Below, piece by piece: positions 31,519 through 40,473 of a stretch of 64,000 bases of DNA (its first letter is position 1; each line of letters opens with the position of its first letter). Where the stretch lies: assembly GCA_016125495.1 (NCBI GenBank), contig WGLQ01000004.1, positions 62,001-126,000 on the forward strand. The letters run 5' to 3'. Position numbers and translations under genes: made by a program. The stretch comes from Hyphomicrobiales bacterium (lineage in GTDB: Bacteria; Pseudomonadota; Alphaproteobacteria; Rhizobiales; RI-29). The notes under the pieces are model-generated. The model did no database searches. It saw only the letters and a program-made list of their open reading frames with translations, and was not told the DNA's origin.

Positions 31519-32778
31519 ATGCCGGACGGAATGCATGGGGCGAGACTGCGCCGAAGCTGGCGCATGCCATCGCCGGTTGCCCCGTCCCTGGTCGTTCTCA
31601 CGCTGCTGAGCGCCATCGGCCCGTTCACGATGAACGTCATGGTGCCGATGATGCCGGCGCTGGCGCGGGAATTCTCGACCAGCTACGGCGTCGCGCAGCT
31701 GACGCTGACGCTTTATCTCGTCGGAACCGCAGTCTCGACGCTCGCCCTCGGCGCGCTTTCCGATCGCTTCGGGCGCCGTCCGGTGATGCTCGTCGGCCTC
31801 TCGCTCTACGTCGCCGGCACGCTCGTGGCGGCCATCGCGCCCGACATCGGTTGGCTGCTCGCCGCCCGCATCCTGCAAGCGCTCGGCGGGACGGCGGGCC
31901 TCGTCCTCTCGCGCACCATCCTCTACGACGTCCATGGCCGCGACCGGGCCGCAAGCATGATCGGCTATGTGACCATGGCGATGGTGGTGGCACCGATGGT
32001 GGCGCCCGCGATCGGCGGCCTCGCCGTCCAGGCGGGCCTTTGGCGCGAGCTGTTCCTCGCCATGTCCCTGGCCGGCGCCGCGCTGCTCGCCCTTGGTGTT
32101 CTGCGGCTCGGCGAGACGCTGCCCGCGAATGCCGGCGCCACCTCGCGCTTCAGCCGCGACAACATCGCGCACCTCCTCGGTTCGCGCGCCTTCTGGGGCT
32201 ATACGCTCAACCTCAGTTTCGCCTCCGGCATTTTCTTCTCGTTCGTTGCCGGCGCACCCTTCGTCGTGGTCAACGTACTCGGCCTCGAGGCGAGCACGTA
32301 TGGCTTCTGGTTCGTCATCGTCTCGTGCGGCTACATGCTCGGCAACTTCGCATCCGCCCGCCTCTCGCGCCGGCTCGGCGCCGAGACCATGGTGGTCTGC
32401 GGCTCCATGGTCGCCTTCCTCGGCATCGCCGCCCTCTGGCTGCTCTCCGGCATCGCCTCGCCTCTCGCACTCTTCATTCCGATGTCGCTGGTCGCGGTCT
32501 CGAACGGACTGACGCTGCCGAGCGCCACCGCGAGCACGATGGCCGTCGAGCCGGAACTCGCCGGGACCGCCTCCGGCCTTTCGGGCGCGATCCAGATCGC
32601 CGTCGGGGCACTCGTGACCATCGCGGTCGGCGCCGTCATCGTCGATGATGCCCTGCCGATGCGCATCTCGATGACGGCCTGCGCGGTGCTCTCGCTCGTG
32701 GGCGTGACCGTGGCGCTCGGGACGCGCCGGTTGCTCACGATCCTGGCGCGCTTGCGCCGACCGCTCCAGGCGCCCTGA
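31519..32778 (+). CDS. Bcr/CflA-family MFS efflux transporter
   Basis: A 419-residue major facilitator protein with 12 predicted helices. The motif-A loop is GALSDRFGRRPVMLVGLSLY and the drug:H+ antiporter motif C lies near MVVAPMVAPAIGGLAV, which is typical of the Bcr/CflA (DHA1) branch. It likely exports drugs or metabolites. The first in-frame ATG (31519) is shown, though ATG 31564 (MPSPVAPSLVV), just before the first helix, is a realistic alternative start. It follows the amidotransferase by 55 bases and converges on sdaA. Confidence 0.85.
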   Translation: MPDGMHGARLRRSWRMPSPVAPSLVVLTLLSAIGPFTMNVMVPMMPALAREFSTSYGVAQLTLTLYLVGTAVSTLALGALSDRFGRRPVMLVGLSLYVAGTLVAAIAPDIGWLLAARILQALGGTAGLVLSRTILYDVHGRDRAASMIGYVTMAMVVAPMVAPAIGGLAVQAGLWRELFLAMSLAGAALLALGVLRLGETLPANAGATSRFSRDNIAHLLGSRAFWGYTLNLSFASGIFFSFVAGAPFVVVNVLGLEASTYGFWFVIVSCGYMLGNFASARLSRRLGAETMVVCGSMVAFLGIAALWLLSGIASPLALFIPMSLVAVSNGLTLPSATASTMAVEPELAGTASGLSGAIQIAVGALVTIAVGAVIVDDALPMRISMTACAVLSLVGVTVALGTRRLLTILARLRRPLQAP

Positions 32779-32800
32779 GCCGTGTGCCGCGAACTGATCA

Positions 32801-32825
32801 CAGGCGTGCCTTCAGCGCGCGCCTG
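32801..32825. other. Stem-loop between convergent MFS and sdaA genes
   Basis: CAGGCGTGC (32801-32809) pairs with GCGCGCCTG (32817-32825), nine pairs with one G-T wobble, 7-base loop. It sits 23 bases after the MFS stop and 15 bases before the end of sdaA. AAAAAT follows on the plus strand, so there is no proper T-tract in either direction; a shared factor-assisted terminator is likely. Confidence 0.4.
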
Positions 32826-32839
32826 AAAAATCCGTTGCC

Positions 32840-34231
32840 TCAGCACTCCACGACGGCGACGTTGACGGCAAGGCCCCCTTGCGAGGTCTCCTTGTACTTG
32901 GTCTGCATGTCGAGCCCGGTCTGGCGCATCGTCTCGACGACGGTGTCGAAGAAGACGATGTGCCGGCCGTCACCGGCAAGCGCCAGCGAGGCCGCGTTGA
33001 TCGCTTTGATCGCCCCCATGGCGTTGCGCTCGATGCACGGCACCTGGACGAGACCGCCGACCGGATCGCAGGTCATTCCGAGATGGTGCTCGAGAGCGAT
33101 CTCTGCCGCGTTCTCGATCTGCTCCGGCGTGCCGCCGAGCGCCGCGCAGAGCCCCGCCGCGCCCATCGCGCTCGCGCTGCCCACTTCCCCCTGGCAGCCG
33201 ACTTCCGCGCCCGAAAGCGAGGCGTTGTACTTGATGATCGCGCCGAATGCCGTCGCCGTCAGGAGGAAAACGTGAACGCCGCCGTGGTCGGCTCCAGGGC
33301 AACAGTCGCGATAGTAGCGCAGAACCGCCGGAATGACGCCGGCCGCCCCATTGGTTGGTGAGGTGACGACCCGGCCGCCAGCGGCGTTTTCCTCGTTCAC
33401 CGCGATCGCATAGGCACTGACGCGGTCGAAGAACTGGTGCGGATACTTGAGGTTCTTCTCCTCGCCCGCGATCGCCTTTTCATAGAGGCCCTTCGCGCGT
33501 CGCCGCACCGAAAGGCCGCCAGGCAGGATGCCCTCGAGACTGAGCCCCCGGTCGATGCAGGTCATCATCGCCTTCCACAGACGGTCGATGCCTTCGTCGA
33601 CCTCCTCGGCCGGCCGCAGCGCGCGCTCGTTGGCCAGCACGATCTCCGCGATGGTGGTCTTTTCCCGCGCGCACGTGTCGAGCAACTCGCGCGCATTGCG
33701 AAACGCGAAGCGTTCGGGCCGATGCGCGAGTTCGCCGCCCGCCGGCTCGCCCTCCTCGTAATTGTCCTCCGTCGTCACGAACCCGCCGCCGACCGAGAAG
33801 TAGACGCGGTTCGCCAGTTCCGCGCCCGTGCCGTCATAGGCGATGAGGCGCATGGCGTTGGGATGGCCCGGCGACGGTGTCACGAAGTCGAGCACGATGT
33901 CGGTCGCTGGATCGAGCGGGATGCTGCGCCGGCCCGCGAGCATGATCGTCTTGTTCGTCTGGACGTCTCGGATCATCTCATCGATGCGCTCGACGGCGAC
34001 GCCGGCCGGCGTCTCCCCCATCAACCCGAGGAGCACGGCCTTGTCCGTGCCATGCCCTTTGCCGGTGAAAGCGAGCGACCCGTAGAACTCGCACCTGACG
34101 CGCGCCACCGCTTCGAGCTGGCCCGCCCGCTCGAGGCGCCTGAGAAAGCGCCCAGCCGCCACCATCGGCCCGACCGTGTGTGAACTCGAGGGGCCGATGC
34201 CGATCTTGAAGATGTCGAAGACGCTGACCAT
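32840..34231 (-). CDS. sdaA: L-serine ammonia-lyase (iron-sulfur L-serine dehydratase, single chain)
   Basis: A 463-residue enzyme converting L-serine to pyruvate and ammonia with a 4Fe-4S cluster. The beta-type domain comes first ([19 protein letters not shown]) and the alpha-type domain second, with the cluster cysteines in the zone [12 protein letters not shown] and [19 protein letters not shown]. Both halves are complete and fused as in proteobacterial SdaA. AGGAGG lies six bases before ATG 34231. In this methylamine-rich region it could drain serine made from glycine and methylene-THF into pyruvate. It follows the DUF1194 gene by 108 bases. Confidence 0.93.
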   Translation of the reverse strand: MVSVFDIFKIGIGPSSSHTVGPMVAAGRFLRRLERAGQLEAVARVRCEFYGSLAFTGKGHGTDKAVLLGLMGETPAGVAVERIDEMIRDVQTNKTIMLAGRRSIPLDPATDIVLDFVTPSPGHPNAMRLIAYDGTGAELANRVYFSVGGGFVTTEDNYEEGEPAGGELAHRPERFAFRNARELLDTCAREKTTIAEIVLANERALRPAEEVDEGIDRLWKAMMTCIDRGLSLEGILPGGLSVRRRAKGLYEKAIAGEEKNLKYPHQFFDRVSAYAIAVNEENAAGGRVVTSPTNGAAGVIPAVLRYYRDCCPGADHGGVHVFLLTATAFGAIIKYNASLSGAEVGCQGEVGSASAMGAAGLCAALGGTPEQIENAAEIALEHHLGMTCDPVGGLVQVPCIERNAMGAIKAINAASLALAGDGRHIVFFDTVVETMRQTGLDMQTKYKETSQGGLAVNVAVVEC

Positions 34232-34339
34232 GCCGACCTCCTGGCGTGCCGAGCCACCTGCTTGGCATCCCCGCTCGCAGCGCGCCGTTCCGGTTGCGCC
34301 ACGACAATGCGTCGCTGGCGTCGCAACGGGGCCGCCCCA

Positions 34340-35098
34340 CTACGTGATCGGTCCTGCGATTTCCTGGACCAGTTTGCGCCGGATCGCTGCGGCATAGGCG
34401 CTATAGTCGTCCGCCACTTCGACGAACGCGCCCGGACCGCCGGTCACGTGATTGCGGAACCAGTGGTGCAGGTAGTCGTACTGGGTGAGGATGGCGAGCG
34501 CGTTGATCGTGATTCCGGCCGCGACTGCCCGGTCGCGCGCGACGTGGGCGGCCGCGCCCGAATTGTTGTAGCCGTCGGCCGAGATGTCGATCACCCGCCG
34601 GCCGGTGCGCACGGGGGCCCGCAGATGGAGCACCACGCCTGCGTCGATCGCGCCGCTGACCGAGGTCGCGCCATCGGCGGTCGCGCGCGGCGCCGCCTCG
34701 ATCTCGGCCGCGAGCGCGAATGCCCGTTCGTCGTTGCCGATCACGCGCCATGGCACGACGACCACCTGCGATTTGACCCCGCTCCACTGTACGAGGGCGA
34801 CGGCGATGCGCTTGCGCGCCCCCGCGGAGATCACCGCCAGCACCTCCGGGCTCCGGAAGGCTTCCGCGAGCCCGGTCATCTGTTGATGGAATTCTCCGCC
34901 ATCGACGCTGTAGGAGCAATCGACCGCGAGAACGATGGCGACGTCGACTTCGACGCCGACACCGTCGCCGGCTTCGCCGGCCGGCATGAAGGGCCAGCTG
35001 GCGAGCGCCACGACCACGACGGCAACGGCCGCGGCGAGCCAAGCCAGTCGCGCCCTCTGGATCCCCGAGATTCCGAACCGGGATGCGCGCCGCCCCAT
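34340..35098 (-). CDS. DUF1194-family VWA-like exported or membrane-anchored protein
   Basis: A 252-residue protein with one N-terminal hydrophobic segment (about residues 18-38, LAWLAAAVAVVVVALASWPF). The rest is a von Willebrand A-like fold of DUF1194 type: the MIDAS-like DCSYSVDGGEF near 60, then SGAIDAG and RRVIDISADGYNNSG holding further metal-type residues. Function is unknown; the fold usually binds protein partners through a metal ion. It begins five bases after the last gene of the Pot-type operon on the same strand and so is probably cotranscribed with it. Confidence 0.82.
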   Translation of the reverse strand: MGRRASRFGISGIQRARLAWLAAAVAVVVVALASWPFMPAGEAGDGVGVEVDVAIVLAVDCSYSVDGGEFHQQMTGLAEAFRSPEVLAVISAGARKRIAVALVQWSGVKSQVVVVPWRVIGNDERAFALAAEIEAAPRATADGATSVSGAIDAGVVLHLRAPVRTGRRVIDISADGYNNSGAAAHVARDRAVAAGITINALAILTQYDYLHHWFRNHVTGGPGAFVEVADDYSAYAAAIRRKLVQEIAGPIT

Positions 35099-35103
35099 CG
35101 TGA

Positions 35104-36054
35104 TCAGCCGGGCGACATGCCGCGCAGCCGCTCGCCGCGCCGCCGCAACAACTCGAGCGCCGTCAGCAGGAGGATCGAAAGCACGACCAGGATGGTTGCG
35201 ACCGCCAGGATCGTCGGCGAGATCTGCTCACGGATGCCGGCGAACATCTGGCGCGGGATGGTGCGCGTTTCATAACCGTCGAAAAAGATCACCGCCACCA
35301 CCTCGTCGAACGAGGTGATGAAGGCAAAGAGGGCGCCCGAGATCACGCCCGGCAGGATGAGCGGCATGATCACCTTGAAGAACGTGGTGGTCGGCGAGGC
35401 CCCGAGGCTCGAGGCCGCGCGCACGAGGCTCTTGTCGAAGCCGACCAGCGTCGCCGTTACGGTGATGACGACGAACGGTGTGCCGAGCACGGCGTGCGTG
35501 ATGACGATGGCGATGAGGTTCGGCGTGATCTTGAGGAAGCCGAGATCGATCGGATCGAGCTGGGTGAGCTGCGAGTAGGAGGCGAAAAAGAACATCGCCG
35601 CCGAGGTGATGATGATCGGCACGATCATCGGCGAGATCAGCAGACCCATGAGCAGCCCGCGGTAAGGCAGGTTCGACTGGCTGAGCCCGAGCGCCGCGAT
35701 CGTGCCGAGCGTGGTCGAGATGATGGTCGCCGCGATCGCGATGATGAACGAGTTCTTCGTTGCGTGCACCCACTGCGCGTTCGCCCAGCTGTCGGCCAGC
35801 CACTTCCAGGTGTCGGGCTCGTCCGGATTGGCCATGCCATTCGTCAGGATGTTGAGGTACCAGCGCATCGAGTAGGCGTCTTTCTCGAACGCCAGCATGC
35901 CATCCGTGAACGTGAAATAGGGCTCGGCGTTGAACGAGAGCGGCACGATGATGAGGATCGGCATGATCAGGAAGAGGAGGACCAGGCCGCAGAAGAAGCG
36001 GAAGAAATAGAACCAGGCCGTCTCGAGCGGGCTCGCGTGCGCCGGTAGTGCCAT
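35104..36054 (-). CDS. potC: Spermidine/putrescine-type ABC transporter permease, PotC-like
   Basis: A 316-residue inner-membrane permease with six helices and the EAA-type loop LVRAASSLGASPTTTFFKVIMPLILPG that contacts the ATPase. A periplasmic loop follows helix 1 (residues about 45-95). It pairs with the PotB-like permease encoded just upstream. The operon order on the minus strand is potA, potD, potB, potC, DUF1194. Substrate is not certain; the divergent dimethylglycine dehydrogenase gene makes a small methylated amine or betaine as plausible as a polyamine. Confidence 0.88.
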   Translation of the reverse strand: MALPAHASPLETAWFYFFRFFCGLVLLFLIMPILIIVPLSFNAEPYFTFTDGMLAFEKDAYSMRWYLNILTNGMANPDEPDTWKWLADSWANAQWVHATKNSFIIAIAATIISTTLGTIAALGLSQSNLPYRGLLMGLLISPMIVPIIITSAAMFFFASYSQLTQLDPIDLGFLKITPNLIAIVITHAVLGTPFVVITVTATLVGFDKSLVRAASSLGASPTTTFFKVIMPLILPGVISGALFAFITSFDEVVAVIFFDGYETRTIPRQMFAGIREQISPTILAVATILVVLSILLLTALELLRRRGERLRGMSPG

Positions 36055-36118
36055 GGTTTTTTGTCCCTTGCTTGCGTCCCGCAGCCACGGCCGCCCCGTC
36101 CAGCGGCCGCCCGACGTC

Positions 36119-37417
36119 TCACCCGAGCTTCATGTTGTCGACGCCGACGATGCGATTGTAGACCCAGTAGAGAACCAGAACGCCGATCAGCAGCAGGGCA
36201 GAGAGCGCCGCCGCCAGCCCCCAGTTGAGCGACGTCTTCATGTGGTAGGCGATGAGATTGGAAATGAGCTGGCCGCTCTGGCCGCCGACCAGCGCCGGCG
36301 TGATGTAGTAGCCGATGGCGAGGATGAAAACGAGGATGGCGCCCGCGCCGATGCCCGGCACCGTCTGCGGGAAATAGACCCGCCAGAAGGCCGTCCATTG
36401 CGTCGCCCCGAGCGAACGGGCCGCCCGCACGTAGCTCGGCGAGATCGTCTTCATGACGCTGTAGAGCGGCAGAATCATGAAGGGCAACAGGATGTGCGTC
36501 ATCGCGATGACGGTTCCCGTCGCGTTGAAAATCATCTGGATCCGCCCCTCGTCGGAAATGATGCCGACGGCGACCAGGAGGTCGTTGATCACACCTTGGG
36601 TTTGCAGGAGCGCGATCCAGGAGGTCGTGCGCACCAGGAGCGAGGTCCAGAATGGCAGCAGCACGAGGATGAGAAGCAGGTTCGAATAGCGCATCGGCAG
36701 CGACGCGAGCAGAAAGGCGACCGGATAGCCGAGCAGGATGCAGGCGATCGTCACGGCTCCGCTCAGCCAGAGCGTGCGGATGAAGAGTGTCACGTAGATC
36801 TGCCGGTCCTCGGGTTGCGAGACGACGCCCCCATCGGGCCCGGTCGCGAGATCGAGGGAGTTGAGGAAGTGGATCGGCGTCAGCGGCTTGCTCATCTGGC
36901 GGATGTGGCCCCAGACGTCCGGACGCGACCAGACGCGGTCGTAGGAGAGGATCTTTTCCTTCCAGGGGCCGCTCTCGCCTGCCTTCACCTTGCGGGCTGT
37001 ACCCGTGAAGGCCGCGCGGGTGCCGGGCACCACGAAGTTGAAGCGCGTCGCCGCGCGCCCGATCGTCTTTTCCTTGCTCGCCTGCGCCATGTCGGCGGCG
37101 AACGCGGCGAAAATCTCTTCCGGAGGCAATTCGCCGTCCCGATACGTCCACGACGGAATGGCGGCGGCGGTGCGGTGGAAAATCGTGCCGAATTCGTAGT
37201 TGTCGACGCTGCGGAACAGCATGAGGCCGAGCGGCGCGAGGAACGTCAAAAGGACGAAGAGCAGCAGCGGCAGGACCAGCATGAAGGCCCGCGTCTTCTG
37301 CTTGCGCGTTGCCCGCGCGAGCCGGGTCTTGAGCGGAACCCCGTCAATGGTCGAGAGCATCCCGGCAGGGCTGGCGGCGTGACCGCTTTGCTGCGAGCCG
37401 ATGGTCGTGTCGGCCAT
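36119..37417 (-). CDS. potB: Spermidine/putrescine-type ABC transporter permease, PotB-like
   Basis: A 432-residue permease, longer than E. coli PotB (about 285) because of an extra 130 residues between helix 1 (AFMLVLPLLLFVLLTFLAPLGLM) and helix 2. The insert spans about residues 75-205, is polar and must be periplasmic. This long-loop form is one I associate with alphaproteobacterial members. The EAA loop YVRAARSLGATQWTAFWRVYFPQTVPG is intact. It sits 64 bases upstream of potC and 122 bases after potD. Confidence 0.87.
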   Translation of the reverse strand: MADTTIGSQQSGHAASPAGMLSTIDGVPLKTRLARATRKQKTRAFMLVLPLLLFVLLTFLAPLGLMLFRSVDNYEFGTIFHRTAAAIPSWTYRDGELPPEEIFAAFAADMAQASKEKTIGRAATRFNFVVPGTRAAFTGTARKVKAGESGPWKEKILSYDRVWSRPDVWGHIRQMSKPLTPIHFLNSLDLATGPDGGVVSQPEDRQIYVTLFIRTLWLSGAVTIACILLGYPVAFLLASLPMRYSNLLLILVLLPFWTSLLVRTTSWIALLQTQGVINDLLVAVGIISDEGRIQMIFNATGTVIAMTHILLPFMILPLYSVMKTISPSYVRAARSLGATQWTAFWRVYFPQTVPGIGAGAILVFILAIGYYITPALVGGQSGQLISNLIAYHMKTSLNWGLAAALSALLLIGVLVLYWVYNRIVGVDNMKLG

Positions 37418-37539
37418 TGTTTGGCTCTCCTCCTCGAGCCGTCACTGACGACTTCGTGTCAGCCCGGCGCCCGATCCTCTTTGGCTCGCTGCGCGATGTG
37501 TCCGGGCGGCGTGCGCCGCCCGGACCGCTGTCGTTTGGA

Positions 37540-38622
37540 TTACTTCGCGAGCCAAGCGTTGAACCGCTCGTTGAGCTGGTCCGCATTGTCGGCCCAGAAC
37601 ACGAAATCGTTCTGCAGCGCGTTCTTGAAGTTGTCCGGGGCCGTCGGCATGTGCGGGCCCATCGGAATGCCAGCCTCGGCGTGATTGCCGACGAGCGGGT
37701 TCGAGGAGGCGCGCACGGGGCCGTATGAAATCCAGGCGGCCTGATCGGCGAGGCGCTGGGTGTCGGTCGCGAAGGCGATGAACTTCAGCGCGGCTTCACG
37801 GTTCTTCGAACCCTTGACCAGAACGAAGAGGTCGAGGTCCCACACCTGGCCGTCCCAGACGATCGGGAAGTTCTTCTTCTCGGTCGCAACGGCGTTGAAG
37901 ATACGGCCGTTGTAGGCAGTGGTCATGGCGACCTCACCGTCGGCGAGGAGCTGCGGCGGCTGCGCGCCGGCCTCCCACCAGACGACCTGGCTCTTGATGG
38001 TGTCGAGCTTGGCGAACGCGCGATCGACGCCTTCGGGGGTCGCCAGCAACTCGTAGACCTGGCTGGCCGGAACGCCGTCCGCCATCAGGGCGAATTCGAG
38101 GTTCGCCTTCGGGCCCTTGCGCAGGCCGCGCTTGCCGGGGAACTTGGCGAGGTCGAAGAAGTCGGCCATCGTGGTCGGCACGGTGCCGGTGATCTTGTCG
38201 CCGTCATAGGCATAGACCGTCGACCAGACGATGCTGCCGACCGAGCATTCCGTCAGCGAGCCTTCGACGAAATCCTTTTCGGCGGGCGTCCCGTCGGGAG
38301 CCGGCGGCAGGATGGCCTTGTCGATCGGCTCGAGCAGGCCCTCGTCGCAGCCACGCACCGCGTCCGACAATTCGACGTCGACCACGTCCCACGTGACGTT
38401 GCCGGCTTCGACCTGGGCTTTGATTTCCGCGAGACCGCCGTTGTAGTCCACGGAATTGACCTTGATGCCGGTCGCGGCCGTGAAGGGCTCGTGGTAGGCC
38501 TTGATCTGGCTCTTCGTGTAGGCGCCGCCCCACGAGACCACATTGATCTCCTGGGCGCTCGCGGTGGTGACCCCGCCGACGAGGGCGGCCACGGCCACCA
38601 TGCCGATCAGCTTGAGTTTCAT
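37540..38622 (-). CDS. potD: Spermidine/putrescine-type ABC transporter substrate-binding protein, PotD-like
   Basis: A 360-residue periplasmic protein with a clear signal peptide (MKLKLIGMVAVAALVGGVTTASAQ, cleavage after ASA). The mature start EINVVSWGGAYTKSQIKAYHEPF and WDVVDVELSDAVRGCDEGLLEPID are typical of the Pot/Opp-type family 1 proteins. It lacks the obvious acidic polyamine box that I could confirm by eye, so ligand remains open. It is separated from potA by a 252-base hairpin-rich spacer, and followed by potB. Confidence 0.87.
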   Translation of the reverse strand: MKLKLIGMVAVAALVGGVTTASAQEINVVSWGGAYTKSQIKAYHEPFTAATGIKVNSVDYNGGLAEIKAQVEAGNVTWDVVDVELSDAVRGCDEGLLEPIDKAILPPAPDGTPAEKDFVEGSLTECSVGSIVWSTVYAYDGDKITGTVPTTMADFFDLAKFPGKRGLRKGPKANLEFALMADGVPASQVYELLATPEGVDRAFAKLDTIKSQVVWWEAGAQPPQLLADGEVAMTTAYNGRIFNAVATEKKNFPIVWDGQVWDLDLFVLVKGSKNREAALKFIAFATDTQRLADQAAWISYGPVRASSNPLVGNHAEAGIPMGPHMPTAPDNFKNALQNDFVFWADNADQLNERFNAWLAK

Positions 38623-38743
38623 GCTTCTTCTCCTCCTGGCTCATTTTTTGAGCCTATTCACCGACTCCCCGCCCGATCTGCCGGCTTGCGGCCGTAAGCG
38701 CGAGCTGGGCTTGCATTGGGTCCCCGGTATTCCGGTGGACCCG

Positions 38744-38877
38744 ATCGCAGCGGACGATAGCCCGCTGCGATGTTCTCCGGCCCTTGCGGCCGTTCAGGAC
38801 GCCCACCCGCCGACCGCACGGCACGTCCCGTGCCGTCGTTCGCCTTGGGTAGGCATGGAACACCGTTGCCGTGCCTA
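38744..38877 (-). other. Array of three hairpins in the potA-potD spacer
   Basis: Three stems lie in a row: 38744-38753 with 38762-38771 (10 bp perfect, ATCGCAGCGG arm, 8-base loop); 38818-38825 with 38829-38836 (8 bp perfect, 3-base loop); and 38850-38858 with 38869-38877 (9 bp, one wobble), the last one overlapping the potA stop codon. None has a T-tract. They may act as processing or mRNA-stability elements that raise potD level, or as attenuators. Confidence 0.55.
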
Positions 38878-39987
38878 GCTCGCATCGAGCGCGCGGCAAT
38901 CGCTGATCGCCCAACCGATCCTGGTTTCGCGGCCTTCCTCGAGCGGTGCGTGGCCATAACGGTTCGGCACCTTCACGATGAAATCGTCGTGTCCGGCGAC
39001 GCTCATCCGAGTGCGGATGTGGTCCCCATGGTAGATGAGTTCCGCGACGCGCCCGGTCAGCACGTTGTCCGTCGTGCCTTTGGCGGGATCGATCTCGATA
39101 CGCTCCGGTCGGATCGAGAGCATCGTGCGCGAGTCGACGCCATCGACCTTGACCGCGAGCGCCCGGACCATCTCCCCCCCCTCGATCTCGACGTCGCAGA
39201 CGTCGCCGTTGCGCGCGCGGACAATCCCATTCAGCCGGTTGTTCTCCCCGATGAACTGGGCAACGAAGCTCGAGGTGGGTTTTTCATAGAGTTCGTCGGG
39301 CGAGGAGAGCTGCTGGATGACGCCATCGTTGAACACGGCGATCCGGTTCGACATGGTCAGCGCCTCGGACTGGTCGTGCGTTACGTAGACGACGGTGACG
39401 CCGAGGTTCTCGTGAATGTGCTTGATCTCGTACTGCATCTGCTCGCGCAATTGCTTGTCGAGAGCGCCGAGCGGCTCGTCCATCAGCACGAGATCGGGTT
39501 CGAACACGAGGGCCCGCGCAACGGCGATCCGCTGCTGCTGGCCGCCCGAGAGTTGCGCCGGGCGCCGCCCACCCATTTGCGGCAATTCGACCATCTCGAG
39601 AACGCGTTTGACGCGCTGCTCGGTCTCCGCCTTCGAGACCCCACGCACCTGTAGCGGAAAGGCCAGGTTCTCGTTGACCGTCATGTGCGGAAAGAGAGCG
39701 TAATTCTGGAACACCATGCCGATGCCGCGCTTGTGCGGCGGCACGTTGTTGATCGGCCGTCCGTTGAGATAGATTTCGCCGTAGGTCGCCGGCTCGAAGC
39801 CGGCGAGCATCATGAGGCACGTCGTCTTGCCCGAACCGGATGGTCCGAGCATGGTCAGGAACTCCCCCCTCGCGATATCGAGGTTGAGATCCTTTACGAC
39901 CAGAGACACACCGTCGTAGCTCTTCTGGACGCCCTCGAAGCGAACGTATGCACGCTCGCTCGCATCGCGCGAGACAGCTTGCGCCAA
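38875..39987 (-). CDS. potA: Spermidine/putrescine-type ABC transporter ATP-binding protein, PotA-like
   Basis: A 370-residue ATPase with Walker [11 protein letters not shown]-loop [14 protein letters not shown], signature [15 protein letters not shown], Walker [13 protein letters not shown] and a C-terminal TOBE domain (about residues 280-370). The open frame extends further upstream without a usable ATG. I placed the start at TTG 39987, which is preceded by GGAGGAAGG and gives exactly the family length, with the ATPase domain starting at [13 protein letters not shown]. First gene of the potADBC operon, divergent from the dehydrogenase gene at 40474. Confidence 0.88.
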   Translation of the reverse strand: MAQAVSRDASERAYVRFEGVQKSYDGVSLVVKDLNLDIARGEFLTMLGPSGSGKTTCLMMLAGFEPATYGEIYLNGRPINNVPPHKRGIGMVFQNYALFPHMTVNENLAFPLQVRGVSKAETEQRVKRVLEMVELPQMGGRRPAQLSGGQQQRIAVARALVFEPDLVLMDEPLGALDKQLREQMQYEIKHIHENLGVTVVYVTHDQSEALTMSNRIAVFNDGVIQQLSSPDELYEKPTSSFVAQFIGENNRLNGIVRARNGDVCDVEIEGGEMVRALAVKVDGVDSRTMLSIRPERIEIDPAKGTTDNVLTGRVAELIYHGDHIRTRMSVAGHDDFIVKVPNRYGHAPLEEGRETRIGWAISDCRALDAS

Positions 39988-40473
39988 ACCGCCTTCCTCC
40001 CGTCGGGTCGACACCCCGCCGACGGGTCGCGAGGCGACCCGGTCTTTGCGGCACGAACCCAATTTCGTGACGGGCACCACTGGCGCGGAGCGCCATTCGT
40101 GACCGCCGACCCTAGACACCTGTGACCGTCGCTTCTTTTGGCGACTGGCCGGAACCTCGCAGCTCCCATCGGCCGACAGCCCCGTTCGACGAGGGCGTTC
40201 AGCCTTCTGGATTCGTAGCACGATTGTCGTCGAGTGCAAGCCGGTCGCTGACGCGAGCCATCCTTAGGCTTGATGGCGGGAGCGCCGAGCGGGCTGGAAG
40301 GACGGAATTCGCGCCTGTCGCAGGTGATCCGGGTGGTGTCGCAAATCGACCACGGGCCGGGCGTCGGGCGTTCGTAAATTGCCGGCGTTGATCGGTCGTG
40401 CCGGACGGGCACGGCCGGTTGTCGAGGCGGGTTCGAGACGAGACGTGAGGCCGATGGCCTGGGGAGGCGAGCG
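39988..40473. promoter_or_regulatory. Divergent control region between potA and the dimethylglycine dehydrogenase-like gene
   Basis: These 486 bases contain no credible gene. I see a tight hairpin GGGTCGC/GCGACCC (40024-40040) in the potA leader, an inverted repeat GCCATC/GATGGC (40257-40277), and AGGCC-GAT-GGCCT (40448-40460) immediately ahead of the GGGGAGG ribosome site of the plus-strand gene. One of these may be an operator shared by transporter and enzyme. No firm -35/-10 pair. Confidence 0.35.

Noticed and set aside
40122-40391. 89-codon plus-strand frame between potA and the dehydrogenase-like gene.
   Set aside because: No ribosome site, no recognisable family and composition like random GC-rich sequence.
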